Origin: Agaribacillus aureus
GTDB lineage: Bacteria > Bacteroidota > Bacteroidia > Cytophagales > Cyclobacteriaceae
Length of the DNA stretch: 64,000 nucleotides
NCBI GenBank assembly: GCA_030442055.1
Contig: JAUJEB010000001.1
Coordinates: 2,170,001-2,234,000, forward strand
Direction: 5' to 3'
A program made the translations under genes and the position numbers. This document shows, piece after piece, positions 23,211-31,732 of the stretch (positions within the stretch are counted from its first letter, which is position 1; every line of letters begins with the position of its first letter). Below the pieces are notes generated by a model that did not search any database, was not told the DNA's origin, and saw only the letters and a list, made by a program, of their open reading frames with translations.

Positions 23211-23714
23211 ATGAAAAAGGATAAAGCACATTTTTTAAGCATTTTAGAGAAGAATAAACAAATCATATTCAAGGTTTGCAATATCTACTGTCAAAACCGG
23301 GAAGATCAAAAGGACCTGGTACAAGATATTATTATTCAACTATGGAATAGCTTTCACAAATACGATGATCAGTATAAACTATCGACATGGATATATCGGA
23401 TCTCGCTAAATGTAGCCATTTCCTTTTATAGAAAAACCAGCCTTCGGCACAGGAAAATTGCTTACCTGGATGACAACTTTCTACAAATTGCAGAAGAGAA
23501 TGATCAGGAGATGATGGAAGATATAAAGCTTTTAAAGCAATTCATCCACGAGCTCGACGAATTGAATAAGGGTTTAATGATGCTGTATCTGGATAACAAC
23601 AGCTATGAAGAGATTGGGGCAGTATTGAATATTTCGCCAACCAATGTGGGGACAAAAATCAACAGAATAAAACAGAAATTGAAAAAGCAGTTTAAAAATA
23701 TCGAAACTTCATAA
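23211..23714 (+). CDS. ECF-family RNA polymerase sigma factor
   Basis: 167 residues: sigma-2 at about 15-80, with Asp-Leu-Val-Gln-Asp-Ile and Leu-Ser-Thr-Trp-Ile-Tyr-Arg-Ile, and sigma-4 at about 105-160, with Tyr-Glu-Glu-Ile-Gly-Ala-Val-Leu-Asn-Ile-Ser. The gene directly downstream (2-bp gap) encodes a four-helix membrane protein with no zinc anti-sigma motif. Co-translation with a membrane protein suggests it is held at the membrane and released by a signal. The 291-bp stretch upstream holds only the terminator of the previous gene and the expected promoter. Confidence 0.9.
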   Translation: MKKDKAHFLSILEKNKQIIFKVCNIYCQNREDQKDLVQDIIIQLWNSFHKYDDQYKLSTWIYRISLNVAISFYRKTSLRHRKIAYLDDNFLQIAEENDQEMMEDIKLLKQFIHELDELNKGLMMLYLDNNSYEEIGAVLNISPTNVGTKINRIKQKLKKQFKNIETS

Positions 23715-23716
23715 TC

Positions 23717-24379
23717 ATGGAATTAAGCGAATTAAAAAACACCTGGCTTGCCTACGAAAAAAAACTGGACAGAACCTGGAAATTAAACCTGCAACTGCTA
23801 AGGACCACTAACCTGGATAAGGCAAGATCAAAAATACAGCGTCTGACATGGATTGTTGGTACAACCCTGGCATTTTATCTTTTATCGAGCCTGTTCCTTT
23901 TATTTTTTTCCATTCAACATATAACGATCATACACATGGCAGCAGCCGGTATCATCCTTACGGTTTGGTCATTGGCCATCGCAATTGGAGCAATGCAGCA
24001 GTTAGCGTTGATCAACCAGTTGGATTATGCCGCCCCTGTTACTACACTACAAAAGAAGCTTGAGGTTTTAAGACTGATAGTTCTGAAATATTTTAGACTT
24101 GCTATCTGGATATTGCCTTTCTATATGGCATTCCAGATCGTATCCGCGGAGGTCTTATTTGGTTATGATATTATAAAACAGGCAAAAGAGAATTGGCTCA
24201 TTTGGCAAGCCGGACTAAGTATTGCTTTTATTCCACTTACTATCTGGCTTCACCAAAAACTTAATCCGAAAAATATGCACAAATCCTGGATGAAAAAGGT
24301 ACTAAAAGGCAACGGAAGTCAAATTACAGAAGCTATTGAATTCATCAGGGAAATAGAAAAATTTGAAAAGGAAGCATAA
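23717..24379 (+). CDS. Four-helix membrane protein, putative anti-sigma partner
   Basis: 220 residues with four hydrophobic helices (about 45-65, 73-93, 125-150 and 160-178), a cytoplasmic N-terminal region of about 40 residues and a charged C-terminal tail. There is no His-x3-Cys-x2-Cys zinc anti-sigma motif and no family I can name. It follows the ECF sigma gene by 2 bp and ends before a hairpin, so the two form a unit. I infer that the N-terminal segment (Leu-Lys-Asn-Thr-Trp-Leu-Ala-Tyr-Glu-Lys) may bind the sigma factor. Confidence 0.7.
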   Translation: MELSELKNTWLAYEKKLDRTWKLNLQLLRTTNLDKARSKIQRLTWIVGTTLAFYLLSSLFLLFFSIQHITIIHMAAAGIILTVWSLAIAIGAMQQLALINQLDYAAPVTTLQKKLEVLRLIVLKYFRLAIWILPFYMAFQIVSAEVLFGYDIIKQAKENWLIWQAGLSIAFIPLTIWLHQKLNPKNMHKSWMKKVLKGNGSQITEAIEFIREIEKFEKEA

Positions 24380-24403
24380 AACGCCTCCATAACCAATAAC
24401 ACA

Positions 24404-24429
24404 GCCCCCAACTGGTGAAAGTCGGGGGC
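24404..24429 (+). terminator. GC-rich hairpin after the sigma/membrane operon
   Basis: 6-bp stem of GCCCCC (24404-24409) and GGGGGC (24424-24429), 25 bp after the membrane protein gene. The following bases are AT-rich but lack a clean T-run, so termination may be partial. Confidence 0.6.
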
Positions 24430-24522
24430 ATCTATTATCTTTAAGATCGTAAGTGAGGCAGACAACCTACGTTGCTGCTAATGCTTGCCATATGCTGATC
24501 ATCTTCGTAAATCTATCGGGAA

Positions 24523-25695
24523 ATGGAAAAATCCAAAAACATCAAACTAATCGTTACACTTTTGCTTTTAGTGATTTGCCGGCATGGCCATACTCAGGAA
24601 GCTTTATTGTGTCAGGGTCATTTCTGGACAGAGGATGAAGGAAATTTGAAAATGAAAGCGTTCGCGAAGCAGTGGCAAGATCTGGAAACCTGGGAACAAC
24701 GGGCTGATATCATCAGAAAAGGTATTATCTCAGGAATGAAATTTGATCAGATGCCGGCGATAGAAGGTAACTTTAATCCTATTATCACCAATGTACGAAC
24801 ACTTGACGGATATCAGGTCGAGAATATTGCTATAGAAAGTTTTCCCGGATTTTACATCACCGGCAACTTGTACCGACCACTGGATAGTAATGGAAAACAC
24901 GCTGCCATCTTGTCTCCCCACGGCCATCTGAAAAATAAGCGCTTGCGCGAGGATGTACAATCCCGGTGTGCTGTATTGGCGAGAATGGGGGCGGTGGTGT
25001 TTGCTTACGATATGGTTGGATACGGCGAATCAAGACAGGTAACACACCGGATGCCGGTGGCCCTTTTACTTCAAACATGGAACAGCACCCGCGTGCTTGA
25101 GTATTTGCTGTCACGACCTGATGTGGACCCAAGCCGGATCGGAATGACCGGTGGCTCGGGAGGAGGTACACAGACATTTATGCTGGCAGCGCTGGATAAA
25201 AGAATAACGGTTTCAGTACCGGCGGTTCAGGTATCGGCACATTTCTTTGGAGGCTGTGTTTGTGAGAGCGGAATGCCTGTTCACAGAAGTAAAAAACACC
25301 AAACCAACAATGTCGAAATTGCCGCACTTTGCGCACCAAGACCCCAGCTGCTAATATCCGACGGTGCTGACTGGACCCGGAATACCCCACGCATAGAATA
25401 CCCTTACCTCCAAAAAGTCTATGCGCTCTATAACGCGGAACACAGGGTGGAGAACGTGCACTTACCTGCCGAAAAGCACGATTACGGTTACTCCAAAAGG
25501 TCCGCCGCCTACATATTTCTGGCATATCACCTGAAATTAAATATGAAAAAAGTCAGGTTTGATGGCAGCATTAAAGAAGATTTTGTCACCATATTGCCCC
25601 CTGACGAGCTCAAAGTCTTTACAGGAGATAATCCCATACCGCAAAACGCGTTGCAGGGTGATGAGGCGGTTATGAAATATTTGAAGTTAAATTAA
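24523..25695 (+). CDS. Secreted alpha/beta hydrolase, acetyl-xylan-esterase-like
   Basis: 390 residues with a signal peptide (about 1-24, ending Gly-His-Thr-Gln). The alpha/beta hydrolase core has the oxyanion-side Ser-Pro-His-Gly-His segment, the nucleophile elbow Gly-Gly-Ser-Gly-Gly-Gly near 209, Ile-Ser-Asp-Gly-Ala-Asp for the acidic residue, and His in Glu-Lys-His-Asp-Tyr-Gly. It is similar to large secreted esterases related to acetyl xylan esterase in Bacteroidota. The probable substrate is an acetylated or otherwise esterified carbohydrate in the periplasm or outside. No polysaccharide-utilisation genes are next to it. Confidence 0.82.
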   Translation: MEKSKNIKLIVTLLLLVICRHGHTQEALLCQGHFWTEDEGNLKMKAFAKQWQDLETWEQRADIIRKGIISGMKFDQMPAIEGNFNPIITNVRTLDGYQVENIAIESFPGFYITGNLYRPLDSNGKHAAILSPHGHLKNKRLREDVQSRCAVLARMGAVVFAYDMVGYGESRQVTHRMPVALLLQTWNSTRVLEYLLSRPDVDPSRIGMTGGSGGGTQTFMLAALDKRITVSVPAVQVSAHFFGGCVCESGMPVHRSKKHQTNNVEIAALCAPRPQLLISDGADWTRNTPRIEYPYLQKVYALYNAEHRVENVHLPAEKHDYGYSKRSAAYIFLAYHLKLNMKKVRFDGSIKEDFVTILPPDELKVFTGDNPIPQNALQGDEAVMKYLKLN

Positions 25696-25825
25696 ATCTT
25701 CATTAAGGAGGTGAGGTTTGGCCAATCTACCAACTTCTTTCATGATCTGGCTGCCAAAACAGATTGATTATAGGTCTTAAAACTCAGTTACAATCAACAC
25801 CTTTTAAAAGAACACGCCCCATTCT

Positions 25826-26671
25826 TTATCTGGCTTTCAGGCTTTCTATTTCTTTTTGTTGCCGCTTGTTCTCTTTCTCAAGTTCAATCACGTAAAGCGT
25901 CAGTTCTTCTACCTTTTGCAATAGCTTCATCTGAAAGGCTCCTAGTTCCAGGCCCTTCTCCAGCATTTCCTTTTCTGAGGCGATATCGGGAAGGTGCTTG
26001 TTTTCCCTGATGTAAGTTTCCAGTTTTCGAAGCGGCATAAGCTTGTAATCTTCCTTGAAAACAAAATCCGAACCAGCACCTACTGTTACTTTCACTTCCT
26101 GGCTATGGATCTTGCCTGCCACGGTAAGTTTGGCATTGGAATCGGGGTTTCCTCCAATTGCAACATTGCCGCCTTTATGGATTGTAAACCTTCGTTGTGT
26201 ATCGTTTATATCAGATGATAGCTGCTCATCGATAGCAAATACCGAAGATGCAACGTCAACAGCATTAAATTGCAATTGTAAACTTCCACCGTTCGAACCA
26301 TCAGCCAAAATTCTGTGACCGGTAACACCAACAAAATCAAAAAGCAAATTCCGGTTACCATTACTCAACTCTAAATTTCCTCTGGGATTATTTGTTCCAA
26401 TTCCTACAAATCCCGTTGGCTGAAAAATAATGTCTCCACCGTACTTCAGGGAAATAATATTTGTGCTACCGTCGAAAAAATTAAAATTATTAGCTCCGGC
26501 TCCGGTGAGCCCAAATCTCCATACCAGGTCTGTGTTTTCGTCATTAAGAAAAACTTGGGCTCTTCCACTGGCTGAACCTTTTTTTATGGTAATATTCTCA
26601 ACATAATTTTGTGCCCAAACGGATGAACACATGAGGAAAATGATCGGAATAATTATGCAGTATTTCTTCAT
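25826..26671 (-). CDS. Secreted fibre-like protein with C-terminal coiled coil
   Basis: 281 residues from ATG 26671, with a signal peptide ending Val-Trp-Ala-Gln. The middle has the beta-rich pattern of Bacteroidota cell-surface and tail-fibre-like proteins, including Val-Gly-Ile-Gly-Thr-Asn-Asn-Pro and a second Val-Ala-Ile-Gly-Gly-Asn-Pro unit. The C-terminus has the conserved Leu-Pro-Asp-Ile-Ala-Ser-Glu segment and an extended coiled coil rich in Glu and Lys. Related proteins often carry an intramolecular chaperone (peptidase S74), which I do not see here. The role is probably surface adhesion or structure. Confidence 0.72.
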   Translation of the reverse strand: MKKYCIIIPIIFLMCSSVWAQNYVENITIKKGSASGRAQVFLNDENTDLVWRFGLTGAGANNFNFFDGSTNIISLKYGGDIIFQPTGFVGIGTNNPRGNLELSNGNRNLLFDFVGVTGHRILADGSNGGSLQLQFNAVDVASSVFAIDEQLSSDINDTQRRFTIHKGGNVAIGGNPDSNAKLTVAGKIHSQEVKVTVGAGSDFVFKEDYKLMPLRKLETYIRENKHLPDIASEKEMLEKGLELGAFQMKLLQKVEELTLYVIELEKENKRQQKEIESLKAR

Positions 26672-27003
26672 AGCAACAAATTTTAACAACACTAATGTCA
26701 AAAATTACACATAAACCCCGGTAAGATTTGAGCATTAAAACTATGCTAAGGTAGCATCTATGGGTGACGTGATATGTCACCAGAAAAAATTAGGAATTAT
26801 GCTGTATCAACTTACAATTCCACGAGTGACCTGAAGGAAAAATTCCCTTTAATTTTCAACGCCATAATTTAATCTGACAATTCGATTCACCATTAAATTA
26901 TTTTCCATTTTCAATCGTAAATGGCTATTTTTAATTGTCTTCTCAAGATTAAGCCTACGGCCTGCTATACAAGGGTATTCAAACAAACACAAAACACGCC
27001 GAT
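26672..27003. other. Divergent intergenic region of 332 bp
   Basis: AT-rich region between the fibre-like and pepP genes, expected to hold both promoters. A small 5-bp-arm inverted repeat lies at 26764-26780 (GTGAC, 7 bp, GTCAC). I could not identify a promoter with confidence and see no open frame worth keeping. Confidence 0.4.
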
Positions 27004-28485
27004 ATGAAAAAATTAATTTTTGTCCTTCAAAGTATCTTCATTTCCTCGATGCCCTGCTTTGCCCAGGGACAGGATCGCCCTGAAGACTATCTACCCAGCG
27101 ACTTCCACAAGGAACGCCGCGAAGCATTGCGCGCGCAAATGCCCGCAAATGCTGTAGCCGTATTTTTTTCCAATCCCATACGCAATCGTGCCAACGATGT
27201 CAACTACGTATACCACCAGGATCCTGACTTCTACTACCTTACCGGGCATAAGGAGCCCCATGCCGCCTTGTTGATTTTTAAGGAGGAGCAGCATATAGCG
27301 GGTAAGATATTCGATGAAATCATATTCGTACGATCACATGATGCGCTTAGAGAGTTATACGATGGTCAACGCCTGGGTAAGGAGGGCGCTATAAAAAAAC
27401 TGGCGTTTCAGACTGCCCTGGAAGGTCGTGATTTTCAAAAATTCCCCATTGATTTTTCAAAATTCGATAAAGTATTGTTTTACGATTTTAAAGGAGACGT
27501 AAGACAAACGGAGGAACAGGCCGATCTTTATGACCTTATCGAATCCTTTAAAGAAAAAATAAATTACCCGGATCAATCTCCTCAGTTAAAAATTGAACCT
27601 CAAAAAAACAACCTGGATGTTATGTCGCTGGATACCATTATGAGCAGGCTCAGGGGAATTAAAAAACCGGAAGAACTGGCGCTATTGCGAAAAGCAGTAA
27701 ATATATCAGCCATTGGCCAAAGAGAGGTAATGAAAGCCATGCAGCCGGGCATGTCAGAGACAGAAATTCAGGGAATGCACGAGTATATTTACAAAATCTA
27801 TCAGGCAGAATACGAAGGCTATCCCAGCATTGTTGGGGCGGGACACAACGGCTGTGTTTTGCACTATATTGATAACTATAAACCCGCTATCGAAGACGGC
27901 GAGCTTATCCTAATGGACCTCGGCGCAGAATATCATGGATATACGGCAGATGTGACCCGGACCATTCCGGTGAATGGAAAATTCACCAAAGAACAAAAAA
28001 TTATCTATGACCTGGTTTATAAAGCCCAGGAAGCCGCCATCAAAATCTGCAAGGAAGGAACGTCTTTTGAACAATTGTATAAAGCCACTGAAAAAGTAGT
28101 TAATGAAGGTCTGGTGGAACTGGGCCTCTACAAAAGTCTCGATTCAGCAGACATCTTCAATCCCGAAACCGGACGAAACCGATACTACCCGCACGGCTGT
28201 TGCCATCACATCGGTTTGGATGTACACGACAAAGGGGAAAGAGATATCTTGAAAGAAAATATGGTCTTTACCATTGAACCCGGTATATATATTCCCAAGG
28301 GAAGCCCCACCGATAAAAAGTGGTGGAATATTCCGGTGAGAATTGAAGATGATTTTCTTGTGACCAAAGATGGCTGCGAATTGCTGTCGGATCTCGCCCC
28401 CAGGAAAAGTGAGGAAATTGAAGCGTTAATGAAAGAATCAAGCGCTTTTGACGCCATCAGAATGCCCGACATAGAAAATAAATAA
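27004..28485 (+). CDS. pepP: Secreted Xaa-Pro aminopeptidase (aminopeptidase P)
   Basis: 493 residues: a signal peptide (1-20, ending Cys-Phe-Ala-Gln), an aminopeptidase-P N-terminal domain (about 30-190) and a creatinase-type pita-bread catalytic domain (about 210-475). The two-metal site is complete: Asp305, Asp316, His401, Glu425 and Glu448, with the segments Met-Asp-Leu-Gly, Ile-Glu-Pro-Gly and Arg-Ile-Glu-Asp. It removes an N-terminal residue preceding proline from peptides, here probably in the periplasm. No co-transcribed neighbour is apparent; a TetR regulator starts 76 bp downstream. Confidence 0.92.
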   Translation: MKKLIFVLQSIFISSMPCFAQGQDRPEDYLPSDFHKERREALRAQMPANAVAVFFSNPIRNRANDVNYVYHQDPDFYYLTGHKEPHAALLIFKEEQHIAGKIFDEIIFVRSHDALRELYDGQRLGKEGAIKKLAFQTALEGRDFQKFPIDFSKFDKVLFYDFKGDVRQTEEQADLYDLIESFKEKINYPDQSPQLKIEPQKNNLDVMSLDTIMSRLRGIKKPEELALLRKAVNISAIGQREVMKAMQPGMSETEIQGMHEYIYKIYQAEYEGYPSIVGAGHNGCVLHYIDNYKPAIEDGELILMDLGAEYHGYTADVTRTIPVNGKFTKEQKIIYDLVYKAQEAAIKICKEGTSFEQLYKATEKVVNEGLVELGLYKSLDSADIFNPETGRNRYYPHGCCHHIGLDVHDKGERDILKENMVFTIEPGIYIPKGSPTDKKWWNIPVRIEDDFLVTKDGCELLSDLAPRKSEEIEALMKESSAFDAIRMPDIENK

Positions 28486-28513
28486 GGTCGGTTTTAAAGT
28501 AATTTTTCAATTT

Positions 28514-28529
28514 TACCAAACATTCTGTA
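28514..28529. promoter_or_regulatory. Putative TetR operator upstream of tetR
   Basis: A 16-bp site matching 12 of 16 bases of the operator at 29146-29161, including both outer TACC/GTA-type arms. It lies 33 bp before the TetR start, which would allow autoregulation. Confidence 0.5.
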
Positions 28530-28561
28530 ACTAATTATTGTCCCCTCGCGTAAACCTGTTT

Positions 28562-29125
28562 ATGAGACCACAAAAGGTAGAAAACAAGGAACTAATGGAA
28601 GGGCTTATAAGTGTAATAAGAGCCAAAGGATACGATGGCGCCAGTCTGAATGACTTATCGGCATCCTCAGGGCTAAAAAAGGCGAGCCTGTATCATCGCT
28701 TCCCAGGGGGAAAGAAAGAAATCACCGAGATGGTGTTGGCCTACGTCGCTACCTGGGTTGAAAATAATATCACTGACCCGCTGACCAATTCCAATGTAAA
28801 GCCGGAAGACCGGCTAGCAACCGCGCTGGAAAATATCAATACATTGTACGACCAGGGAAATTCGATTTGTTTATTCAGGGCCCTGACAATGGAAACCGGC
28901 ATGGAGCTATTCGGAAAGCAGGTAGCCGACGGATTGAAAAAATGGATTGCGGCCTTTAGGGAACTGGGGATTGATCTTGGCTATAACACCGCAGAGGCAG
29001 ATAAAATGGCCCAGGAAGTTTTAGTCAAAATCCAGGGTTCTCTGATAATAGCTAAGGGATTAGGCACAGTTAAACCATTTCAGGAGTCTCTGGCAGCTAT
29101 TGAAAAAATGTATATGAAATCATAA
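28562..29125 (+). CDS. TetR-family transcriptional regulator
   Basis: 187 residues from ATG 28562; a TTG 24 bp upstream is possible. The N-terminal HTH reads Gly-Tyr-Asp-Gly-Ala-Ser-Leu-Asn-Asp-Leu, then Ser-Gly-Leu-Lys-Lys-Ala-Ser-Leu-Tyr-His-Arg-Phe, the classic TetR turn. The C-terminal part is an all-helical ligand domain. A palindromic operator lies between it and the downstream alpha/beta hydrolase, and a partial copy lies upstream of tetR itself, so the regulator probably controls both. The inducer is unknown and is possibly a substrate of the hydrolase. Confidence 0.88.
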   Translation: MRPQKVENKELMEGLISVIRAKGYDGASLNDLSASSGLKKASLYHRFPGGKKEITEMVLAYVATWVENNITDPLTNSNVKPEDRLATALENINTLYDQGNSICLFRALTMETGMELFGKQVADGLKKWIAAFRELGIDLGYNTAEADKMAQEVLVKIQGSLIIAKGLGTVKPFQESLAAIEKMYMKS

Positions 29126-29145
29126 AAAATTTTTCTAACCAATTA

Positions 29146-29161
29146 TACCGATCGTTCGGTA
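29146..29161. promoter_or_regulatory. TetR-type operator palindrome
   Basis: TACCGA (29146-29151), a 4-bp spacer, and TCGGTA (29156-29161): a perfect inverted repeat of the ACCGA/TCGGT type bound by many TetR proteins. It ends 7 bp before the hydrolase ATG, so binding would block both transcription and ribosome access. Confidence 0.75.
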
Positions 29162-29168
29162 AATAATC

Positions 29169-30179
29169 ATGAATACAAAAACTACTCATCACGGATCTGG
29201 CCTAAACAAGGTTTGGCGCCATATGATCAGCCTGTCTTTAGTCATCTCGTTCGCGCTCCTATTTTACCTGGATGCATCTGCCAGCGATGGTGTTCCAGGT
29301 AAATCTCGCAAAACTTACCCAACACTTTTTAAAACAGTAGAAGTGGCGGGCATAGATGTTTTTTTCAGAGAAGCAGGGCCCAAGGATGCACCTGTGCTTT
29401 TACTACTGCATGGATATCCGACCTCTTCTCACATGTTCCGAAATCTTATCAAAGACCTGTCCGACAGCTATCGTCTGATAGCGCCCGATTACCCCGGCTT
29501 TGGTAGAAGTGAACAGCCGCCTATGGCTGAATTTGAGTACACTTTTGATAACTTGTCTGCTATCGTAGAAGAATTTCTGGACAAACTGAAAATAGAAAAA
29601 TTCAGCATTTACCTTATGGATTACGGCGCTCCCATTGGCTATCGTATCGCCACCAAATACCCGGAGCGCGTCGAAGCGCTGATCGTTCAAAATGGCAATG
29701 CTTATGACGAAGGGTTAACCGATTTCTGGAATCCTCTCAGAAAATACTGGAACAATTATTCCTATGAAAACGGTAAGCCCCTGGAGCAATTTCACTCCCT
29801 GGAAGGAATTAAATGGCAATACACCCACGGCGTGCAAAATCCGGAGACAATCAATCCTGATAACTGGCACATTGATTTACAACATATAACCCGGCCAGAA
29901 AATAATGAAATACAATTGGCCTTGTTTTACGATTACCGTACCAACGTCAAATCTTACCCTGAATGGCAACAGTACTTCAGAACCCATCAACCTCCGACGC
30001 TTGTTGTCTGGGGCAAAAACGATGTCATTTTTCCAGCCTTGGGCGCTTATCCCTACAAGCGGGATCTAAAGAATCTTGAATTTCATTTGCTGGACACCGG
30101 TCATTTCGCCCTGGAGGAAAAGGGTGATGCAATCGCGCAATATATACGCGACTTTCTCAAAAAGAATGATATTAATTAA
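29169..30179 (+). CDS. Alpha/beta hydrolase of the haloalkane dehalogenase/epoxide hydrolase type
   Basis: 336 residues with an N-terminal hydrophobic helix (about 17-38) that may be a signal or anchor. The core has the oxyanion motif His-Gly-Tyr-Pro-Thr near 77, Asp-Tyr-Pro-Gly-Phe-Gly-Arg-Ser, the nucleophile position Met-Asp-Tyr-Gly-Ala-Pro (Asp in place of Ser), a Trp-Gly-Lys-Asn-Asp acidic segment and the final Thr-Gly-His-Phe. An aspartate nucleophile points to dehalogenase or epoxide hydrolase chemistry, not esterase. It is directly behind a TetR gene with a palindromic operator, which suggests an inducible detoxification role. Confidence 0.83.
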   Translation: MNTKTTHHGSGLNKVWRHMISLSLVISFALLFYLDASASDGVPGKSRKTYPTLFKTVEVAGIDVFFREAGPKDAPVLLLLHGYPTSSHMFRNLIKDLSDSYRLIAPDYPGFGRSEQPPMAEFEYTFDNLSAIVEEFLDKLKIEKFSIYLMDYGAPIGYRIATKYPERVEALIVQNGNAYDEGLTDFWNPLRKYWNNYSYENGKPLEQFHSLEGIKWQYTHGVQNPETINPDNWHIDLQHITRPENNEIQLALFYDYRTNVKSYPEWQQYFRTHQPPTLVVWGKNDVIFPALGAYPYKRDLKNLEFHLLDTGHFALEEKGDAIAQYIRDFLKKNDIN

Positions 30180-30190
30180 TTGTTTAATAA

Positions 30191-30220
30191 TGCCGGGCAT
30201 TTTTGCAAAGATGCCCGGCA
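30191..30220 (+). terminator. Strong hairpin after the hydrolase
   Basis: Perfect 10-bp stem TGCCGGGCAT (30191-30200) and ATGCCCGGCA (30211-30220) with a 10-nt T/A-rich loop, 11 bp after the hydrolase stop and 25 bp before the next start. No T-run follows. It may be a terminator or an mRNA 3'-end stabiliser. Confidence 0.65.
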
Positions 30221-30244
30221 AACCATCAAGAAAAAGATAGATTC

Positions 30245-30841
30245 ATGGGACAAAATTTCACAAAACTGACTTTTACAGAGAGTGTCAAAAAAGCTCAGGA
30301 AAAATATGGTTCGAGAAGTGCTTATCAAAAAATGGATGAGCTGGCACCGGATAAATATCAACTATCTCAAAGAGAATCAGCTTTTATTGAACAAAGAGAT
30401 GGTTTCTATCTGTCGACTGTTGGAGAAAACGGATGGCCATACGTACAATTTAGAGGTGGACCGGCGGGATTTCTAAAGGTTATTGACCAGGAAACACTGG
30501 GCTATGCGGATTTCCGGGGAAACCGGCAATACATCAGCACAGGAAACATTTATGCCAACAAGAAGGCCAGTTTGATACTAATGGACTACGCCAGCAGAAG
30601 CCGGCTTAAAATCTGGGCCAACACAGAAATACTGGAACCGGAACAAAATCAGAAGTTGGCGGAAAAGCTTATCTTACCGGATTATGTAGCAAAAATTGAA
30701 CGACTGGTGGTTTTTCATGTTCAGGCTTATGATTGGAACTGTCCTCAACATATTACCCCAAAGTTCACGATAGAAGAGATTAAAACAATGTTTTATAACG
30801 ATCCTCAACTGATAAATCAAATGTTTGCCAATGAATCATGA
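30245..30841 (+). CDS. Pyridoxamine-5'-phosphate-oxidase-family flavoprotein
   Basis: 198 residues from ATG 30245; an earlier TTG would run through the hairpin and is rejected. The split-barrel FMN-binding fold shows Phe-Tyr-Leu-Ser-Thr-Val-Gly-Glu-Asn-Gly-Trp-Pro-Tyr-Val-Gln, then Gly-Pro-Ala-Gly-Phe and Tyr-Ala-Asp-Phe-Arg-Gly-Asn-Arg-Gln-Tyr. It is a general FMN or heme-binding oxidoreductase family; there is no sign that it is the true PdxH. It overlaps the following deaminase gene by 11 bp, so the two are co-translated. Confidence 0.82.
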   Translation: MGQNFTKLTFTESVKKAQEKYGSRSAYQKMDELAPDKYQLSQRESAFIEQRDGFYLSTVGENGWPYVQFRGGPAGFLKVIDQETLGYADFRGNRQYISTGNIYANKKASLILMDYASRSRLKIWANTEILEPEQNQKLAEKLILPDYVAKIERLVVFHVQAYDWNCPQHITPKFTIEEIKTMFYNDPQLINQMFANES

Positions 30842-31298
30842 AAAATTTATGCGCCATTGCCTTATCCTGGGAAAGCAGGCAATGGAAAACGGCGAATCAC
30901 CCGTTGGAGCCATTGTGGTAAAAAATGGACAAATAGTAAGCGAGGCAACGGAATTGGCTAAAACCAACGCGGACGTTACTTGTCATGCAGAAATTGAGGC
31001 TATAAGACTGGCCGTTAAAGGTTTAAAAACCTCCCGACTAGATCAATGCCATTTATATACCACGCATGAGCCTTGTATCATGTGCTCTTATGTCATACGG
31101 CACCATCAAATACAGTCTGTTATTTATGGCCAGCAGGTTCCCCATATTGGTGGAAATTCATCGGATTTTAACATTTTAGGCACCACAAAAATTCCTCATT
31201 GGCATCACCCTCCCGAAATACTTTCCGGCATATGCGAAGAGGAATGTTTACAATTAAGTCAAATTTATTTAGCATTAAAGTCAAAGCAGCATGATTGA
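30831..31298 (+). CDS. Cytidine/deoxycytidylate deaminase-family nucleoside deaminase
   Basis: 155 residues from ATG 30831, with ATG 30849 as an alternative. The zinc site is complete: Cys-His-Ala-Glu (His ligand and proton-shuttle Glu) and Pro-Cys-Ile-Met-Cys. Ser-Pro-Val-Gly-Ala-Ile-Val-Val lies in the N-terminal strand. It belongs to the tRNA adenosine deaminase/guanine deaminase-like group; the long C-terminus with Trp-His-His-Pro suggests a free base or nucleoside as substrate in place of tRNA. It overlaps the oxidase gene by 11 bp and the next small gene by 8 bp. Confidence 0.88.
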   Translation: MNHEKFMRHCLILGKQAMENGESPVGAIVVKNGQIVSEATELAKTNADVTCHAEIEAIRLAVKGLKTSRLDQCHLYTTHEPCIMCSYVIRHHQIQSVIYGQQVPHIGGNSSDFNILGTTKIPHWHHPPEILSGICEEECLQLSQIYLALKSKQHD

Positions 31299-31527
31299 AC
31301 TACATACACCGGGTTTTCTGGCAGAAAATGAATCCTGGAAAAATCGCCTGGAAGACATGTGTGTCTCTCATAAAATAGTCGAAAGCAACACACTATCTCA
31401 TCCCTTTCTCCTGCGGGGAGCAGAAAAACACGAAGGTATTGCCGCTATCAACCGTTGGATGGATGCCTATGAATTGATTATCAAACAATGGTGTCAATGC
31501 CGTTGTGACAAATACGAATTCGATTAA
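31291..31527 (+). CDS. Small conserved-looking protein of unknown function
   Basis: 78 residues, starting 8 bp inside the deaminase gene. It opens with a Met-Ile-Glu-Leu-His-Thr-Pro-Gly-Phe strand and ends in a Trp-Cys-Gln-Cys-Arg-Cys-Asp cluster with three cysteines. The pattern is vaguely thioredoxin-like, without a Cys-x2-Cys active site. Overlapping translation with the deaminase supports that it is a real gene. I do not recognise a named family. Confidence 0.6.
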   Translation: MIELHTPGFLAENESWKNRLEDMCVSHKIVESNTLSHPFLLRGAEKHEGIAAINRWMDAYELIIKQWCQCRCDKYEFD

Positions 31528-31732
31528 GATAACTAACAGTGCGTCATAAGGTCATCAGTATGGTATAAAAGAACCCCTGTCATATTGCCAAGTCGCTGTA
31601 GGTCATTTAATACATGGCGGGGATTACATTTTATAGTCCTCTAAAGGTGATAATAAAAGCAATTATCTATATTTGAAAAATACTCCACAGAGCCAATCTA
31701 ATGGGCTTGCACAAGAACCATAGCATATAATT

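Noticed and set aside
24857-25525. Long antisense open frames inside the esterase gene
   Set aside because: They mirror codon structure of the real gene on the plus strand, have Pro/Arg/Cys-rich composition and no family resemblance.
26764-26780. GTGAC/GTCAC inverted repeat as an operator
   Set aside because: Only 5-bp arms in an AT-rich gap; expected by chance and not supported by a neighbouring regulator.
30203-30244. TTG start for the FMN oxidase-like gene
   Set aside because: It would place coding sequence across the perfect 10-bp hairpin that follows the hydrolase; ATG 30245 fits better.
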